Positions 26,837-36,757 are shown, counted from the first letter of the stretch. The stretch is DNA of 64,000 nt from an uncultured Bacteroidota bacterium (GCA_937124965.1 CAKZLB010000036.1:273678-337677), one strand, 5' to 3'. The notes: generated by a model from the sequence alone, not told the origin. Numbers and translations: made by a program.

Positions 26837-28191
26837 ACAATGTAAAACCTATTAAAGGATTCAGCAAGCTTTCGAAAGAAGCAAAAACAGAATGGCTGAT
26901 TTCAAATTATTTTGAGAATCCAGAAAAAGCCCTTTCAATTTTAAAAAGCTACTGGCACAACAATGAAGATATTCAAAAGCTTCATGATGAGTTTATTGAG
27001 AATACATTAACAAACTACTACATGCCATTTGGTGTTGCACCAAACTTTTTGATAAATGGTAAAAATTACTGTCTACCAATGGCTATTGAAGAAAGTTCAG
27101 TAGTAGCTGCCATGGCAAAAGCAGGGTCATTTTGGTCAGAAAGAGGTGGATTTAAAGCTAAAGTGTTGTCAACTACCAAAGTAGGTCATGTTCATTTTGT
27201 TTGGAGAGGTGACGATGTTGTTCAATTGCATAAATATTTTAACCGAATTAAAAGTCTCTTAATTTCGGAAACAGACAGCATTACAGCGAACATGCGTGCT
27301 AGAGGTGGTGGAATACTAGATATTGAGTTAATTGATAAGTCTAACTTAGAACCTAACTATTATCAGATCAAAGGAAGTTTTGACACACGAGATTCAATGG
27401 GTGCAAACTTCATAAATACCATACTTGAAAAGTGGTCGGAAGTATTTGAAAATCATATTGGAGATGCTGAAGAAATTGATAAAGACTTTCGAAAAGTGGA
27501 AGTCATCATGTGCATCCTCAGCAATTTCACCCCAGACTGTTTAGTTAGGGCTGAAGTAAGTTGTCCTGTAAGTGATCTAACTGAAGGTACCGATTTAGAT
27601 GCTCAGAAGTTCGTTGACAACTTTGTTCGAGCTGTCCATGTGGCAGAAATCGAGCCCTATAGAGCCGTTACGCACAATAAAGGTATCATGAATGGTATAG
27701 ACTCAATGATTATTGCGACTGGTAATGATTTTAGAGCAATAGAAGCGTGTGTTCATGCATATGCAGCACGAGACGGCCAATATAAAAGTTTAACCCATGT
27801 AGAAGTAAAGGATGGTATATTTACATTTTACATTGAAATTCCATTATCGTTAGGTACTGTTGGAGGAATAACCTCTTTACATCCGATGGTAAAATTCTCA
27901 AATGAGTTGTTGGGTAAACCCAATTCTCGGGAACTCATGGAAATTGTTGCAGTAGCTGGTTTGGCACAAAACTTTTCAGCACTTCGTTCACTTACTACCA
28001 CAGGGATTCAGAAAGGTCATATGAAAATGCATTTACTGAATATTTTAAACCAGTTTGAAGCGAATACAGAAGAAAAAGCCCAGATTATAGCGAGTTTCAA
28101 CAACCGTGTTCCTAGCTACCAATTGGCATTAGAAGAATTTTGTAGACTAAGAGGTATTACCCCAGAAGCATATGCAAAAAGTAAAAGCTAA
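26833..28191 (+). CDS. mvaA: Hydroxymethylglutaryl-CoA reductase (class II type)
   Basis: 452 residues, the length of bacterial class II HMG-CoA reductase. It reduces HMG-CoA to mevalonate. Conserved stretches are YYMPFGVAPNFLINGK, CLPMAIEESSVVAAMAKAG (catalytic Glu), MNGIDSMIIATGNDFRAIEA (Lys/Asn/Asp region) and GTVGGITSLHPM. The C-terminus has GLAQNFSALRSLTTTGIQKGHM with the catalytic His. Paired with IDI-2, it points to use of the mevalonate pathway. The remaining pathway genes are not in this window. Confidence 0.94.
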   Translation: MNNVKPIKGFSKLSKEAKTEWLISNYFENPEKALSILKSYWHNNEDIQKLHDEFIENTLTNYYMPFGVAPNFLINGKNYCLPMAIEESSVVAAMAKAGSFWSERGGFKAKVLSTTKVGHVHFVWRGDDVVQLHKYFNRIKSLLISETDSITANMRARGGGILDIELIDKSNLEPNYYQIKGSFDTRDSMGANFINTILEKWSEVFENHIGDAEEIDKDFRKVEVIMCILSNFTPDCLVRAEVSCPVSDLTEGTDLDAQKFVDNFVRAVHVAEIEPYRAVTHNKGIMNGIDSMIIATGNDFRAIEACVHAYAARDGQYKSLTHVEVKDGIFTFYIEIPLSLGTVGGITSLHPMVKFSNELLGKPNSRELMEIVAVAGLAQNFSALRSLTTTGIQKGHMKMHLLNILNQFEANTEEKAQIIASFNNRVPSYQLALEEFCRLRGITPEAYAKSKS

Positions 28192-28222
28192 ACTGCTAGA
28201 CTTCTAGTTTAATAAGTAAAGT

Positions 28223-29911
28223 TTAAAAAGCAAGTGCTTCAAAGACCAACTTTGTTAAACGATCACATTCTCGCGAAGAATTTTGAATTAATTCTTGAGC
28301 TTTATCTCTATACTTGATTGCCACGTCTTTATTAGAAAGATCCTTTGCGTTAACCAATACATTCATACCAGCTCCCTGAATTGCAGTGTGCATACAAAGT
28401 GCACCTACACCAGCGTCTGTTATTGAATTTTTATTCCCGGTAGTAATCATTGCCTCAATGCATTCGTATCCAGCGTAAGCAGTTTGCATAACTTTAAACG
28501 GCACTTCCGTTGCATATTCAGATGCTGCATTTATAGCTTTTGTTCGTGCGTCTTTTTCTTCTTGGGTGTCTTTAGGCATTCGGATTGCATCGATTATGGC
28601 GTTAAACGAACGTGTATCCTCATCGACATAAACAAGTAGTTGTTGTTTCAATTCTTGCGCCATCTCCGCCCATTTTGAGAATTCTTCAACACGGTCTTCC
28701 CATCCTCTTTTGTTAGCGCCTAAATTAGCAACCATTGCAGATAACGAAATTCCAAGACTACCAACATAAGCAGAAATACTGCCTCCTCCTGGAGCCATAC
28801 TTTCAGACGCAGTTTCGTTGGCGAAGTCAACACACGTCATGTCTACAAGCGCAGTATCCTCTTTTTTCTTTAAAGCGTACTCTATAATTTTTTTATTAGG
28901 GTCAAATTCTGATAGTTCGTCTAACCCTAAAGATTTTATTGCTATTTGAATAATCTCAGCTTCACTAACACCAAGCGAACGACCTTGTTTTTTTAGGTAA
29001 TGCTTACCTGCGTCTAAGATTGACTTTAGAGGTATTAGTCCGACTAACTCGCTTCCTGTAATTCGCACCCCTCGCGACGTTGCACTCTTTTCAACCTCAT
29101 CAAAAAATACGTGCAATGGGGTTACATGATAATTTGTAAGATTTGCTGAAATCTGAGCAATTCCATACTCTTCAATGTACCATCCAACAGCCTTTACCTC
29201 TTTACACGCACCAGGAATACGTATAGTTTCTCCATTTTCATCCGTTGCAATTTTTCCTGTAAACTCGTTACCAATACGTTTTACTCTACCTGCTTCACGC
29301 ACATCAAATGCGATTCTATTGGCGATACGAGTTGATTTTGTATTTAAATTGACATTATACGCAATCAAGAAATCACGAGCTCCTATCACAGTAGCTCCGC
29401 TGAAGGCATTCATTTCCGCCTTACCAAAATCTGGTGTCCATTTTTCTTCTTTAATCTTTGTGAAAAATCCTTCATATTCTCCCGATCTTATCACACTGAG
29501 ATCTTTTCTATAGTCTCGCTTTTGAGATGCTCCATATAAATACGTAGGAACATTTGTTTCACTCCCGACTTTTTTTGCAAGTTCAATTGCATGCTCAGCA
29601 GTTTCTTCTAAACTAATGTTTGCCACAGGAATAAAAGGACACACGTCGGTTGCACCCATGCGTGCATGCTCGCCACTGTGCTTAGACATATCTATAAGCT
29701 CAGAAGCCTTTACAATCCCTCTAAACGCTGCTTCAATTACATCCTTTGGTTCACCTACGAATGTAACTACCGTCCGATTGGTTGCATTTCCTGGATCAAC
29801 ATCCAATAAAGTTACACCTTCTACAGAATCTATTGAATCAGTAATCTGTTTGATTATTGATAAGTCTCGTCCTTCACTAAAATTAGGAACACATTCTATT
29901 AGTTTTTTCAT
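28223..29911 (-). CDS. ftcD: Bifunctional glutamate formimidoyltransferase/formimidotetrahydrofolate cyclodeaminase
   Basis: 562 residues, a fusion as in animals. The N-terminal formiminotransferase (about 1-320) begins KLIECVPNFSEGRD and contains HSGEHARMGATDVCPF. The C-terminal cyclodeaminase (about 355-560) has ETASESMAPGGGSISAYVGS. It acts in histidine degradation, moving the formimino group to tetrahydrofolate and deaminating it. No other hut genes lie nearby. It converges with mvaA, with 31 bp between the stops. Confidence 0.95.
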   Translation of the reverse strand: MKKLIECVPNFSEGRDLSIIKQITDSIDSVEGVTLLDVDPGNATNRTVVTFVGEPKDVIEAAFRGIVKASELIDMSKHSGEHARMGATDVCPFIPVANISLEETAEHAIELAKKVGSETNVPTYLYGASQKRDYRKDLSVIRSGEYEGFFTKIKEEKWTPDFGKAEMNAFSGATVIGARDFLIAYNVNLNTKSTRIANRIAFDVREAGRVKRIGNEFTGKIATDENGETIRIPGACKEVKAVGWYIEEYGIAQISANLTNYHVTPLHVFFDEVEKSATSRGVRITGSELVGLIPLKSILDAGKHYLKKQGRSLGVSEAEIIQIAIKSLGLDELSEFDPNKKIIEYALKKKEDTALVDMTCVDFANETASESMAPGGGSISAYVGSLGISLSAMVANLGANKRGWEDRVEEFSKWAEMAQELKQQLLVYVDEDTRSFNAIIDAIRMPKDTQEEKDARTKAINAASEYATEVPFKVMQTAYAGYECIEAMITTGNKNSITDAGVGALCMHTAIQGAGMNVLVNAKDLSNKDVAIKYRDKAQELIQNSSRECDRLTKLVFEALAF

Positions 29912-29963
29912 TGCAATATAATTGGTCGCGAAAATAACACTAATGGAAACTTAAGGATAAAAA

Positions 29964-29991
29964 AAAGCCTGTTGATTCCTCAACAAGCTTT
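29964..29991 (-). terminator. Terminator after the gldO-like gene
   Basis: An imperfect stem AAAGCcTGTTGA (29964-29975) pairs with TCAACAaGCTTT (29980-29991) with one C-A mismatch and a four-base loop. On the minus strand an uninterrupted T-run follows (complement of A's at 29959-29966). It lies 20 bp after the stop of the gldO-like gene, closing the T9SS locus. Confidence 0.78.
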
Positions 29992-30011
29992 ACTATACAA
30001 TTTTGATTTAT

Positions 30012-30839
30012 CTAGTACTCCCAAAGATCGTGTTCAACAACAAACAAGTTTTGTTTTACCGCCTCGCTGTGTAAAAGAGCCGAAAAAGGGTTGCCTTCAT
30101 TCTCTTCATAATCCTTTATGTCATCATTCCAAACATTTGACTCCCTGACGATATAACTTGAAAACATCCTCATTTCAAACCAATCATCGAACGATAATCT
30201 CGCAGCATCATTATACGGGTTAAATACTTCACGATTTACCAAAATTGGGCGCAGATCATCCATTTTCATCCAGAACAGTGAAGCTTCTCCTAAGTCAACT
30301 CCATTTCCAACCTTTAACATAAACTGTGGAGCAATGGCAACGATGGTTACTCGAAAATCAGAGTAATTGTTATCAAAAATCCAATCCTCCATTATACGGT
30401 ACTTCTTAATATTTTCTGGTTCGAACTGAATGGTGATTGTTGTGTCCTTAGGATCACCATTTTCATCCATAATTGTCATTACATATTCATAGCTTCCTCT
30501 ATCTGCTATTTGTGCTCTGGAGTATTTGCCACCATTCTCTAGTGAGTCACTCGTATAAAAGTTAATGTCTATTGGGTTCTTTGTTAAATCATAGATGATA
30601 TTGTACAATGGACTTGTTGGCCAATGCATTGGCAAGTTTTGCTTCTCCCTAACGTCAATGATGCGATGAATTCGTTTGTGGTACTTTGCGCTAGCTTCTC
30701 TAGTGTATCTATGAGGAACAACATGACGCTCATCAATCGCAGGCTTTTTATAAGGCCATACTTCTAAATTTTGTTGTGCAGATGCAGTAATTGTGAAGAC
30801 TACTAATGACGCACAGACTAGTTTGACTCTCTTTTTCAT
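30012..30839 (-). CDS. GldN paralogue (GldO-like) T9SS ring protein
   Basis: 275 residues from ATG 30839 (ATG 30845 two codons upstream is equally possible). A signal peptide ends at about SAQQ, and the mature part is GldN family throughout. It shares with the preceding gldN product blocks such as HRYTREA-KYHKRIHRIID, REKQNLPMHWP, KKYRIMEDWIFD-NYSDFR, NPYNDAARLSFDDWFEMRMF and C-terminal EHDLWEY. In Flavobacterium johnsoniae a second copy, gldO, follows gldN; this gene matches that arrangement. It has its own terminator, and another terminator separates it from gldN. Confidence 0.92.
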   Translation of the reverse strand: MKKRVKLVCASLVVFTITASAQQNLEVWPYKKPAIDERHVVPHRYTREASAKYHKRIHRIIDVREKQNLPMHWPTSPLYNIIYDLTKNPIDINFYTSDSLENGGKYSRAQIADRGSYEYVMTIMDENGDPKDTTITIQFEPENIKKYRIMEDWIFDNNYSDFRVTIVAIAPQFMLKVGNGVDLGEASLFWMKMDDLRPILVNREVFNPYNDAARLSFDDWFEMRMFSSYIVRESNVWNDDIKDYEENEGNPFSALLHSEAVKQNLFVVEHDLWEY

Positions 30840-30935
30840 AATCATTTCTTTAGAGAGTAAACGCTTGTGTTTTGCAGATATTTCAATTCTGTGACATAAA
30901 TTTATTGTGTCAAAATCAGAATTTTAAACAAAAAA

Positions 30936-30961
30936 AAGCCCCGACAAAAATGTCGAGGCTT
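30936..30961 (-). terminator. Terminator between gldN and the gldO-like gene
   Basis: AAGCC-C-CGACA pairs with TGTCG-A-GGCTT (30936-30961) around an AAAA loop. On the minus strand it is followed by a run of eight T. It lies 19 bp after the gldN stop and before the gldO-like start, so the two paralogues are transcriptionally separable. Confidence 0.82.
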
Positions 30962-30979
30962 CTAAATTTTATTGAAATA

Positions 30980-31819
30980 TTAATATTCCCACAAATCATG
31001 TTCAAAGATGAAGAGGTCATTCTTAATCGCCTCGCTTTTTAAAAGTGATGCAAATGGATTATCTTCATTCTCTTCATAATATTTGATGTCGTCATCCCAA
31101 ACATTGGATTCTTTCACAATATAACTTGAGAACATTCTCATTTCGAACCAATCATCAAACGAAAGTCTAGCGGCATCGTTGTAAGGATTAAAGATTTCTT
31201 GATTGACCAAAATTGGCCTTAAATCATCCATTTTAACCCAGAACAATGAAGCTTCTCCCAATTCGACACCTTCACCTGCAATTTGCATAAATTGTGGAGC
31301 GATAGCAATAATTGTAGCTCTGAAGTCTGAATAATTGTAATCAAAGATCCAATCTTCCATGATTCGATACTTCTTCAACTGATAAGGCTCAAATGGAATT
31401 GGAATAGTCGTATCCTTTGGATCACCATACTCGTCTTCAACTGTAGTAATCATTTCATAACCACCACGCCCTAATATTTCAGTCGGAGAAAATATACCTC
31501 CATTTTCTAAAGAGTCACTTGTGTAGGCTACTACCGTTCCATTTGGATTATCAGGCTTAGTCGCCGCTTCATAAATGATATTATAAAACGGATTCTTAGG
31601 CCAATGCATTGGTAGGTTCTGTTTTTCACGCGTATCAATAATTCTATGGATACGTTTATGGTATTTCACATTCGCTTCACGAGTGTATCTATGTGGGATA
31701 ACTTTACGCTCATTAACCGCTTTCTTGTCGTATGTCCAATCTTCTTGTGCACTTTGACCGTAGCTGCTAATGATACTCCCTACTATAAATACCCCTAATA
31801 ATATGATTCTTTTACCCAT
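30980..31819 (-). CDS. gldN: Gliding motility/T9SS protein GldN
   Basis: 279 residues with a signal peptide (ending SSYGQSA). GldN (PorN) is a periplasmic partner of the outer-membrane lipoprotein GldK; together they form the ring of the type IX secretion system and contact GldM. The sequence carries the family blocks listed for its paralogue downstream, plus its own insertion TKPDNPNGTVVAY. It lies 58 bp after gldM in the fixed order gldK-L-M-N. A possible separate -7 box lies at 31843-31850. Confidence 0.95.
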   Translation of the reverse strand: MGKRIILLGVFIVGSIISSYGQSAQEDWTYDKKAVNERKVIPHRYTREANVKYHKRIHRIIDTREKQNLPMHWPKNPFYNIIYEAATKPDNPNGTVVAYTSDSLENGGIFSPTEILGRGGYEMITTVEDEYGDPKDTTIPIPFEPYQLKKYRIMEDWIFDYNYSDFRATIIAIAPQFMQIAGEGVELGEASLFWVKMDDLRPILVNQEIFNPYNDAARLSFDDWFEMRMFSSYIVKESNVWDDDIKYYEENEDNPFASLLKSEAIKNDLFIFEHDLWEY

Positions 31820-31842
31820 AAAAGTTATTTTAGATATAAACG

Positions 31843-31850
31843 CAAAAATA
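31843..31850 (-). promoter_or_regulatory. Possible -7 box upstream of gldN
   Basis: TATTTTTG on the minus strand (31850-31843) fits TAnnTTTG and lies 24 bases before the gldN ATG, in the gldM-gldN gap. No clear -33 TTG is present at standard distance, so an internal promoter is only suggested. Confidence 0.3.
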
Positions 31851-31877
31851 TGAATATTATTTCGTTATGTGTGACTA

Positions 31878-33497
31878 TTATCTTAATTCAATCATAATTG
31901 GTGTTAAGTTTCGCTGTTTCCCATCAGGTCCAACGGCACGAATCTTATCAACCAAAATACGATCACCAGGTCTTGCTTTTGCTACTCTTCCTTTGAAACT
32001 ACCAGGTATTGAAGCACCATTACCGTTTTGCATATACGCTTCCCCTTTTCGTGGAGCGAATACAAATCGACAACCTGTTACTCTAAATCTAATTCCATCA
32101 AGAACAAACCCTTCACCCATATCAGCTTTAATTGTTGAATGGATTACTGCAGCTTGCTTAGGAATAGATGATCCACTTTCTACAGATCCCCATTTAGCTT
32201 CAGGCTTTGGTAGTTGCTTTACACGGTATTCAGCAGAACCAACTCTTCTCATTGATCCATCGTTCATTTTAGCAGAAGCAATAACTGTAGCTTTTCCTTT
32301 ACTAGAAACACGTGCTACATAACCTTTGCCACTTCTTGAAATCGAACCTCCTTGCATTGAAACTTGTACATCATTTGGTGAAACCCCAGGAACACCAACG
32401 GACATAGGATTGTCAACACCAATATACAATACATTCATTGCAGTAGCAGAAATTGTTGCTCCACCTTCAAATACTTGATATGAATTAGAAAATTCATATT
32501 TTTCGTCCTTTCCTTTAGCATTTTTCACAGTAACAACTCCTGCAAAATCAAATGTACCTGCAGATCCACCATCGGCTCTATAATACCATTTACCATCTAC
32601 AGGGTCCTTCTCTAATTTAGATCCACCCTTAGTCAATTCGTAATCGTTGTTTTCGCTACCTTTAGTCTTGGCGGCCAAGAATATTTCAGCTTCATATTTT
32701 CCGCCACTCATAATTACCGATCCGTTAATTGGCTTAACAATGGCTTCCATACTTTCAATTTTAAAGCTAGTCTCTTGTCCTTGATTTAAAACATCCATTA
32801 TGGCACTTTGAGTTGCTTTAGCATCATTTTCCATTTTAGTCAACATTGTCATTACACCAGCTAACGGAGTATGTTCCAAATATTTTGCCGACCAAGACGG
32901 GTACTTTTTAGACTCCTCTGCAGTAAGTTTAGCACTTAACTGACAAGCGTCATCCACTTGCTTCATTTTAGATGGATCTATTTCAACACCTTTTGCAGTA
33001 TCCTGTTTCAATATGTTGATCAGCTTAATACGTGTGTCGTTGACCATTTTTTCAAGTTCTTTTCCATTCTTACCTTGTTCTAGAACCATGAAATAATTCG
33101 CATGAACTTCCATGTTGTCCATACCTACCAATTCTGCTTCATATGATTTACCTCCGACCATATCATCTTCAAGGTCTTTACGTCCACCAGATTCAGCTTC
33201 AAGATGTGATTTAATGCCGTCAATATAGGCTATGAAGTCATTCGTTACTTTCTGAGCTTCTAGTGCTCGACCATAGTACGGTTTTAGTGAGGGATCATCA
33301 CTAGACTGTTTTTCTAGTGATTTCATTTGCATTTCTATCTTGGAATCAAGATTCTCTTTTGCTTTGTTGAAAGACACTTCCATCAAATGGAATGACTTTA
33401 AGATTTCTTTCGATACGTTTAACGCCAAGAGAGCTGTTAACACGAGATACATCATGTTAATCATCTTCTGACGTGGGCTTAATTTACCACCTGCCAT
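31878..33497 (-). CDS. gldM: Gliding motility/T9SS motor protein GldM
   Basis: 539 residues. A short cytoplasmic start, MAGGKLSPRQKMINMMYLV, leads into a single membrane helix (about 15-32) that packs with GldL. A long periplasmic part follows: a helical first domain (about 40-230) and several beta domains that reach toward GldK/GldN. Conserved MNVLYIGVDNPMSVGVPGVS marks the GldM middle domain. GldM with GldL forms the proton-driven rotary motor. It lies 47 bp downstream of gldL. Confidence 0.96.
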   Translation of the reverse strand: MAGGKLSPRQKMINMMYLVLTALLALNVSKEILKSFHLMEVSFNKAKENLDSKIEMQMKSLEKQSSDDPSLKPYYGRALEAQKVTNDFIAYIDGIKSHLEAESGGRKDLEDDMVGGKSYEAELVGMDNMEVHANYFMVLEQGKNGKELEKMVNDTRIKLINILKQDTAKGVEIDPSKMKQVDDACQLSAKLTAEESKKYPSWSAKYLEHTPLAGVMTMLTKMENDAKATQSAIMDVLNQGQETSFKIESMEAIVKPINGSVIMSGGKYEAEIFLAAKTKGSENNDYELTKGGSKLEKDPVDGKWYYRADGGSAGTFDFAGVVTVKNAKGKDEKYEFSNSYQVFEGGATISATAMNVLYIGVDNPMSVGVPGVSPNDVQVSMQGGSISRSGKGYVARVSSKGKATVIASAKMNDGSMRRVGSAEYRVKQLPKPEAKWGSVESGSSIPKQAAVIHSTIKADMGEGFVLDGIRFRVTGCRFVFAPRKGEAYMQNGNGASIPGSFKGRVAKARPGDRILVDKIRAVGPDGKQRNLTPIMIELR

Positions 33498-33544
33498 AAT
33501 TTCTTTTTAATTTTTAGTGAAACAATATATGATTTGGGTAAATC

Positions 33545-34195
33545 TTAATTTTTTGGTCTCATTGCATTCAACATTCCACCATAAATATTATTTAGGCTTT
33601 GAATGTTTTTGTCGAAGTCTGCAAGGTTGTTATTTACTGCAGTAATCGACGCTGTTGAAGATTTAAACGCTTCAGTTGAATCTGCTAGGCTATCCAATGC
33701 TTCGATAGCTCTAGAGTATGAATTACTCATGCTTCCAAGATTTGTGCTTGCTTTAGAAATATTTTCAGCATACTCTTTAGTTGCAACAGTTGCACCAGAT
33801 AAATCTGCCATATTCCCAACGTTCTCGCTTAATGATCTTAAGCCAGTTCCTAGACCTTCAATTAATTCTGGTCCAACTTTAGCTTCCGCTAACATTTTAT
33901 CTAATTCTTGAGTTACAGAATCGCCACCACCACTAATTCGGTTGTTGTCGCCACCTTCCATACCAGCTAATTCTGGATATACAAGTGTCCAATCAAGCTC
34001 TTCATGCACAGGTTCGAAAGCAGATACAGCAAAAATCAGTACCTCTGTTCCCATACCTAGAATAAGCATCGCATCAGCACCTTTCCAGTGCATGATTTTA
34101 AATAATGCACCAAGAATTACAATAGCGGCTCCAAGACCATATGCCAATGCCAAAATTCTTTTTCCTTTTTTACTTTCAAATACACTTTTACTCAT
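33545..34195 (-). CDS. gldL: Gliding motility/T9SS motor protein GldL
   Basis: 216 residues. Two N-terminal membrane helices (about 12-30 and 38-58) are linked by FKIMHWKGADAMLILG and hold the acidic residue of the proton channel (Glu in GMGTEVLIFAVSAFEP). The cytoplasmic C-terminal part (about 70-216) is largely helical, with a putative coiled coil around ASTNLGSMSNSYSRAIEALD. GldL5-GldM2 is the inner-membrane motor of the T9SS. Same-strand neighbours gldK and gldM confirm the call. Confidence 0.96.
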   Translation of the reverse strand: MSKSVFESKKGKRILALAYGLGAAIVILGALFKIMHWKGADAMLILGMGTEVLIFAVSAFEPVHEELDWTLVYPELAGMEGGDNNRISGGGDSVTQELDKMLAEAKVGPELIEGLGTGLRSLSENVGNMADLSGATVATKEYAENISKASTNLGSMSNSYSRAIEALDSLADSTEAFKSSTASITAVNNNLADFDKNIQSLNNIYGGMLNAMRPKN

Positions 34196-34272
34196 TTTTA
34201 CTACTTTTTTTTAATGTTTAACTTTAGACTTTTAAATTGTTTTAATTGTTGGTTGGTTGATTTATTGGTTCC

Positions 34273-35553
34273 TTATTTCGTATCTAATGCAGATCGTCCA
34301 ATGTATGTCTGAACACATCTGAAACCAATACTTGATTTACAAGTGTCTTGATATTCATAACTTCTTGATCCATTTTGAATAAAGTATGCTATGTCTTTCC
34401 AAGAACCACCTCTAATAACTTTTCGTGATAAACTTAAATAATCTTCACCATCTTGCTCCTCTACCGCATCATATCGATAATCAGGATTTAAATCGTGAGA
34501 AAATTGGTGTGTTGACTCAGTATATGAGTTAATTGTCCATTCTGCAACATTTCCTGCCATGTTATATAGACCATAGTCATTTGGAAAGTACGAATCTGCT
34601 CTTACAGGATATAATCCACCATCGTCCATGTAGTTACCTCTATTTGGTTTGAAGTTCGCTAGGAAACATCCCTTACTGTTACGAGTGTAAGGTCCACCCC
34701 ATGGGTACATGTTGTTATCTCTTCCCCCTCTTGCTGCATATTCCCACTCAAACTCTGTTGGAAGTCTCCAATGCTCAGTAATTGGCATCTGAACTTCATC
34801 CCAGTGGTGTTGCATGATTCGAGTTCTCCAATCGCAAAATGCATTTGCCTGGTGCCAGTTTACACCAACAACTGGATAATCATCATATTTTGGGTGGTAG
34901 AAGTATACCCGAACCATTGGATCATTGTACGAAAAGGCAAAATCTCTAATCCAAACCAACGTATCTGGATAAATTTTTACTTTCTTCTTTTTAATGAAGA
35001 CACTTCTATCGAACCGCTCGTTATAGTAATCTCTTGAGTTAGCCGCAGAAACGTAATCTTGCCATTGGTATTCATACGTTAATTTTCGAATATCAATTTG
35101 ACGTGCGTGATTATAACGTTGGTTCACCTTGTAATACATATCAGAAAGCTCTTCAGCATCTTCCTCATAATCCACTTCTTGATCATAGTCGATTACTTCA
35201 TATGTTTCTTCAGGATTTTCAATTTCCTTAACATATTCCATAGTAACTGCTGCAATCGAATCAATTACATAATTTACAAATTGTCGATACTCATTATTTG
35301 TAATTTCTGTTTCATCCATCCACATTGCGTGAACAGAAACTTGCTTGTTTGGAGCAATGTAACTACGGAAAATATCTTGATCACTTTGACCAGAGTGGTA
35401 CGTACCAGTTGGAATATAAACCGTTCCATATGGCTGTGGATGGAACCAAGGATTTCTCCCTTGAACTCCTGTCAGCTCCCAATCTGTATTATTCATACAG
35501 CTTGTAAGCCCTACCACTATTAGTAAAATTGATATTTTAAAAATGTTCTTCAT
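34273..35553 (-). CDS. gldK: Gliding motility/T9SS lipoprotein GldK
   Basis: 426 residues from ATG 35553 (a start eight codons upstream is possible but lacks the proper signal n-region). A lipoprotein signal ends in VVGLTSCMNN. The FGE-sulfatase (SUMF1-like) fold is seen in YIPTGTYHSGQSDQD, WMDETEITNNEYRQF, WRLPTEFEWEYAARGG, YNMAGNVAEWTINSY, VIRGGSWKD and SIGFRCV. Catalytic Cys of true formylglycine-generating enzymes is not expected in GldK; it acts as an outer-membrane ring subunit with GldN. Confidence 0.96.
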   Translation of the reverse strand: MKNIFKISILLIVVGLTSCMNNTDWELTGVQGRNPWFHPQPYGTVYIPTGTYHSGQSDQDIFRSYIAPNKQVSVHAMWMDETEITNNEYRQFVNYVIDSIAAVTMEYVKEIENPEETYEVIDYDQEVDYEEDAEELSDMYYKVNQRYNHARQIDIRKLTYEYQWQDYVSAANSRDYYNERFDRSVFIKKKKVKIYPDTLVWIRDFAFSYNDPMVRVYFYHPKYDDYPVVGVNWHQANAFCDWRTRIMQHHWDEVQMPITEHWRLPTEFEWEYAARGGRDNNMYPWGGPYTRNSKGCFLANFKPNRGNYMDDGGLYPVRADSYFPNDYGLYNMAGNVAEWTINSYTESTHQFSHDLNPDYRYDAVEEQDGEDYLSLSRKVIRGGSWKDIAYFIQNGSRSYEYQDTCKSSIGFRCVQTYIGRSALDTK

Positions 35554-35683
35554 ACCGTTACTTTTTAACGAATCCACAATAATAATTTGATAATCTCAAC
35601 TAAACAAGTTATTTGTTTTTTGAAAATCAGGGTTATAACGCTGACACAAAGATGATTATTGTGTATAGTTTGATATTTGTTGA

Positions 35684-36757
35684 CTATAACTCTCTAGCAG
35701 ATTTCTTATACGTTTTTGGTGGCGGGTCACTAGACTTAAATTGAAAGCAGTAACTCGCAAATATTTCATGAGAGTTGTTAGAAACAGATTGAATCTTGCT
35801 GCCAGTGATGTCCAACGAGTAACCAAATTGCATCGGTCCACTTACGTAGCCTAGTAATAAGGTAATCGCATCAAATGTACCCCACTGTCGGTAACCTAAA
35901 CCTGCTCTCCAAGTTTGATTATTTAAAATAGTTGCGTTTAAATCTATTTGAGGCTTCGAATTGTACTTAATTAAAATCGAAGGCTCTAGTTCATTTACTC
36001 CTGAACCTAAAGGTATTGTAGCTCCAGTAATGAAATACAAGTGCTGCGCTAATTGGTATTCATTTTTAGCCACAGTACTAATGTCAAACTTTGACCCATT
36101 TAAGTGAGTAAGCGACGCTCCAAAATAAAAATCTTCAATTGAACTACCTAAACGAGTTTGAGTGTAATACGCTCCAAATCCAATATCCGCTTTTGAATCA
36201 GTAATATCTCCAGACCCTGAACTTGGAATTCTTGGATCTCCTGGATCCCTTGGTCTCCATTGAGCATCCACATAACCAAACTGAGTAAATCCCACTTCTA
36301 CCCCCAGAGACAAACGTGCAAAATTTCCTTGAATAGGAATAAAATACGCCCCCTGAGCCCTAACAGAAGTAGTCTTCATAAAGCCAAGCTTATCATCATA
36401 AATAGTAAGACCTACCGCTCCCAATGGAAACTGTCTTTTCTTACCGCCTAAAAGCTGACCCCCGATATTAAAATTATACGTTTTTGGTGCAACATTTTCT
36501 ATAAGCTGTGCTCCTTCAATCGGTTCTCCAGTTTCTCGGTCGATCCAAGTTTGGTCATCATAACCCAACCACTGTCTGTGTGCTAAACCGCTGGCACAGA
36601 TGTAGTCGTCTTTCTCGCCGACACTTGCCGGATTGAAAGCTTGCTTGACAAACTTAAAGTGAGAATAATATGGATCTTGCTGAGCATGAGCTGTGTATCC
36701 CGTAAAAGCGAGAAAGCCAGCTGCCAAGGTCTTGAGTAGAATTTTACGCATATTCAT
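35684..36757 (-). CDS. PorP/SprF-family T9SS outer-membrane protein (copy 1)
   Basis: About 357 residues from ATG 36757 (ATG 36751 is an alternative). A signal peptide ends GYTAHAQQDPYYSHF, and QQDPYYSH is the typical PorP/SprF mature start. The remainder is a beta-barrel-like sequence with alternating strands and a periplasmic tail (KTYKKSARE). Members of this family anchor particular T9SS cargo at the surface. It lies upstream of gldK, 107 bp from its stop to the frame of gldK, a known location for PorP/SprF genes. Close paralogue of the next gene upstream. Confidence 0.93.
   Translation of the reverse strand: MNMRKILLKTLAAGFLAFTGYTAHAQQDPYYSHFKFVKQAFNPASVGEKDDYICASGLAHRQWLGYDDQTWIDRETGEPIEGAQLIENVAPKTYNFNIGGQLLGGKKRQFPLGAVGLTIYDDKLGFMKTTSVRAQGAYFIPIQGNFARLSLGVEVGFTQFGYVDAQWRPRDPGDPRIPSSGSGDITDSKADIGFGAYYTQTRLGSSIEDFYFGASLTHLNGSKFDISTVAKNEYQLAQHLYFITGATIPLGSGVNELEPSILIKYNSKPQIDLNATILNNQTWRAGLGYRQWGTFDAITLLLGYVSGPMQFGYSLDITGSKIQSVSNNSHEIFASYCFQFKSSDPPPKTYKKSAREL

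Noticed and set aside
28191..28213. Bidirectional terminator between mvaA and ftcD
   Set aside because: AAACT/AGTTT and CTAG pairings are interrupted and short; not convincing without folding energy.
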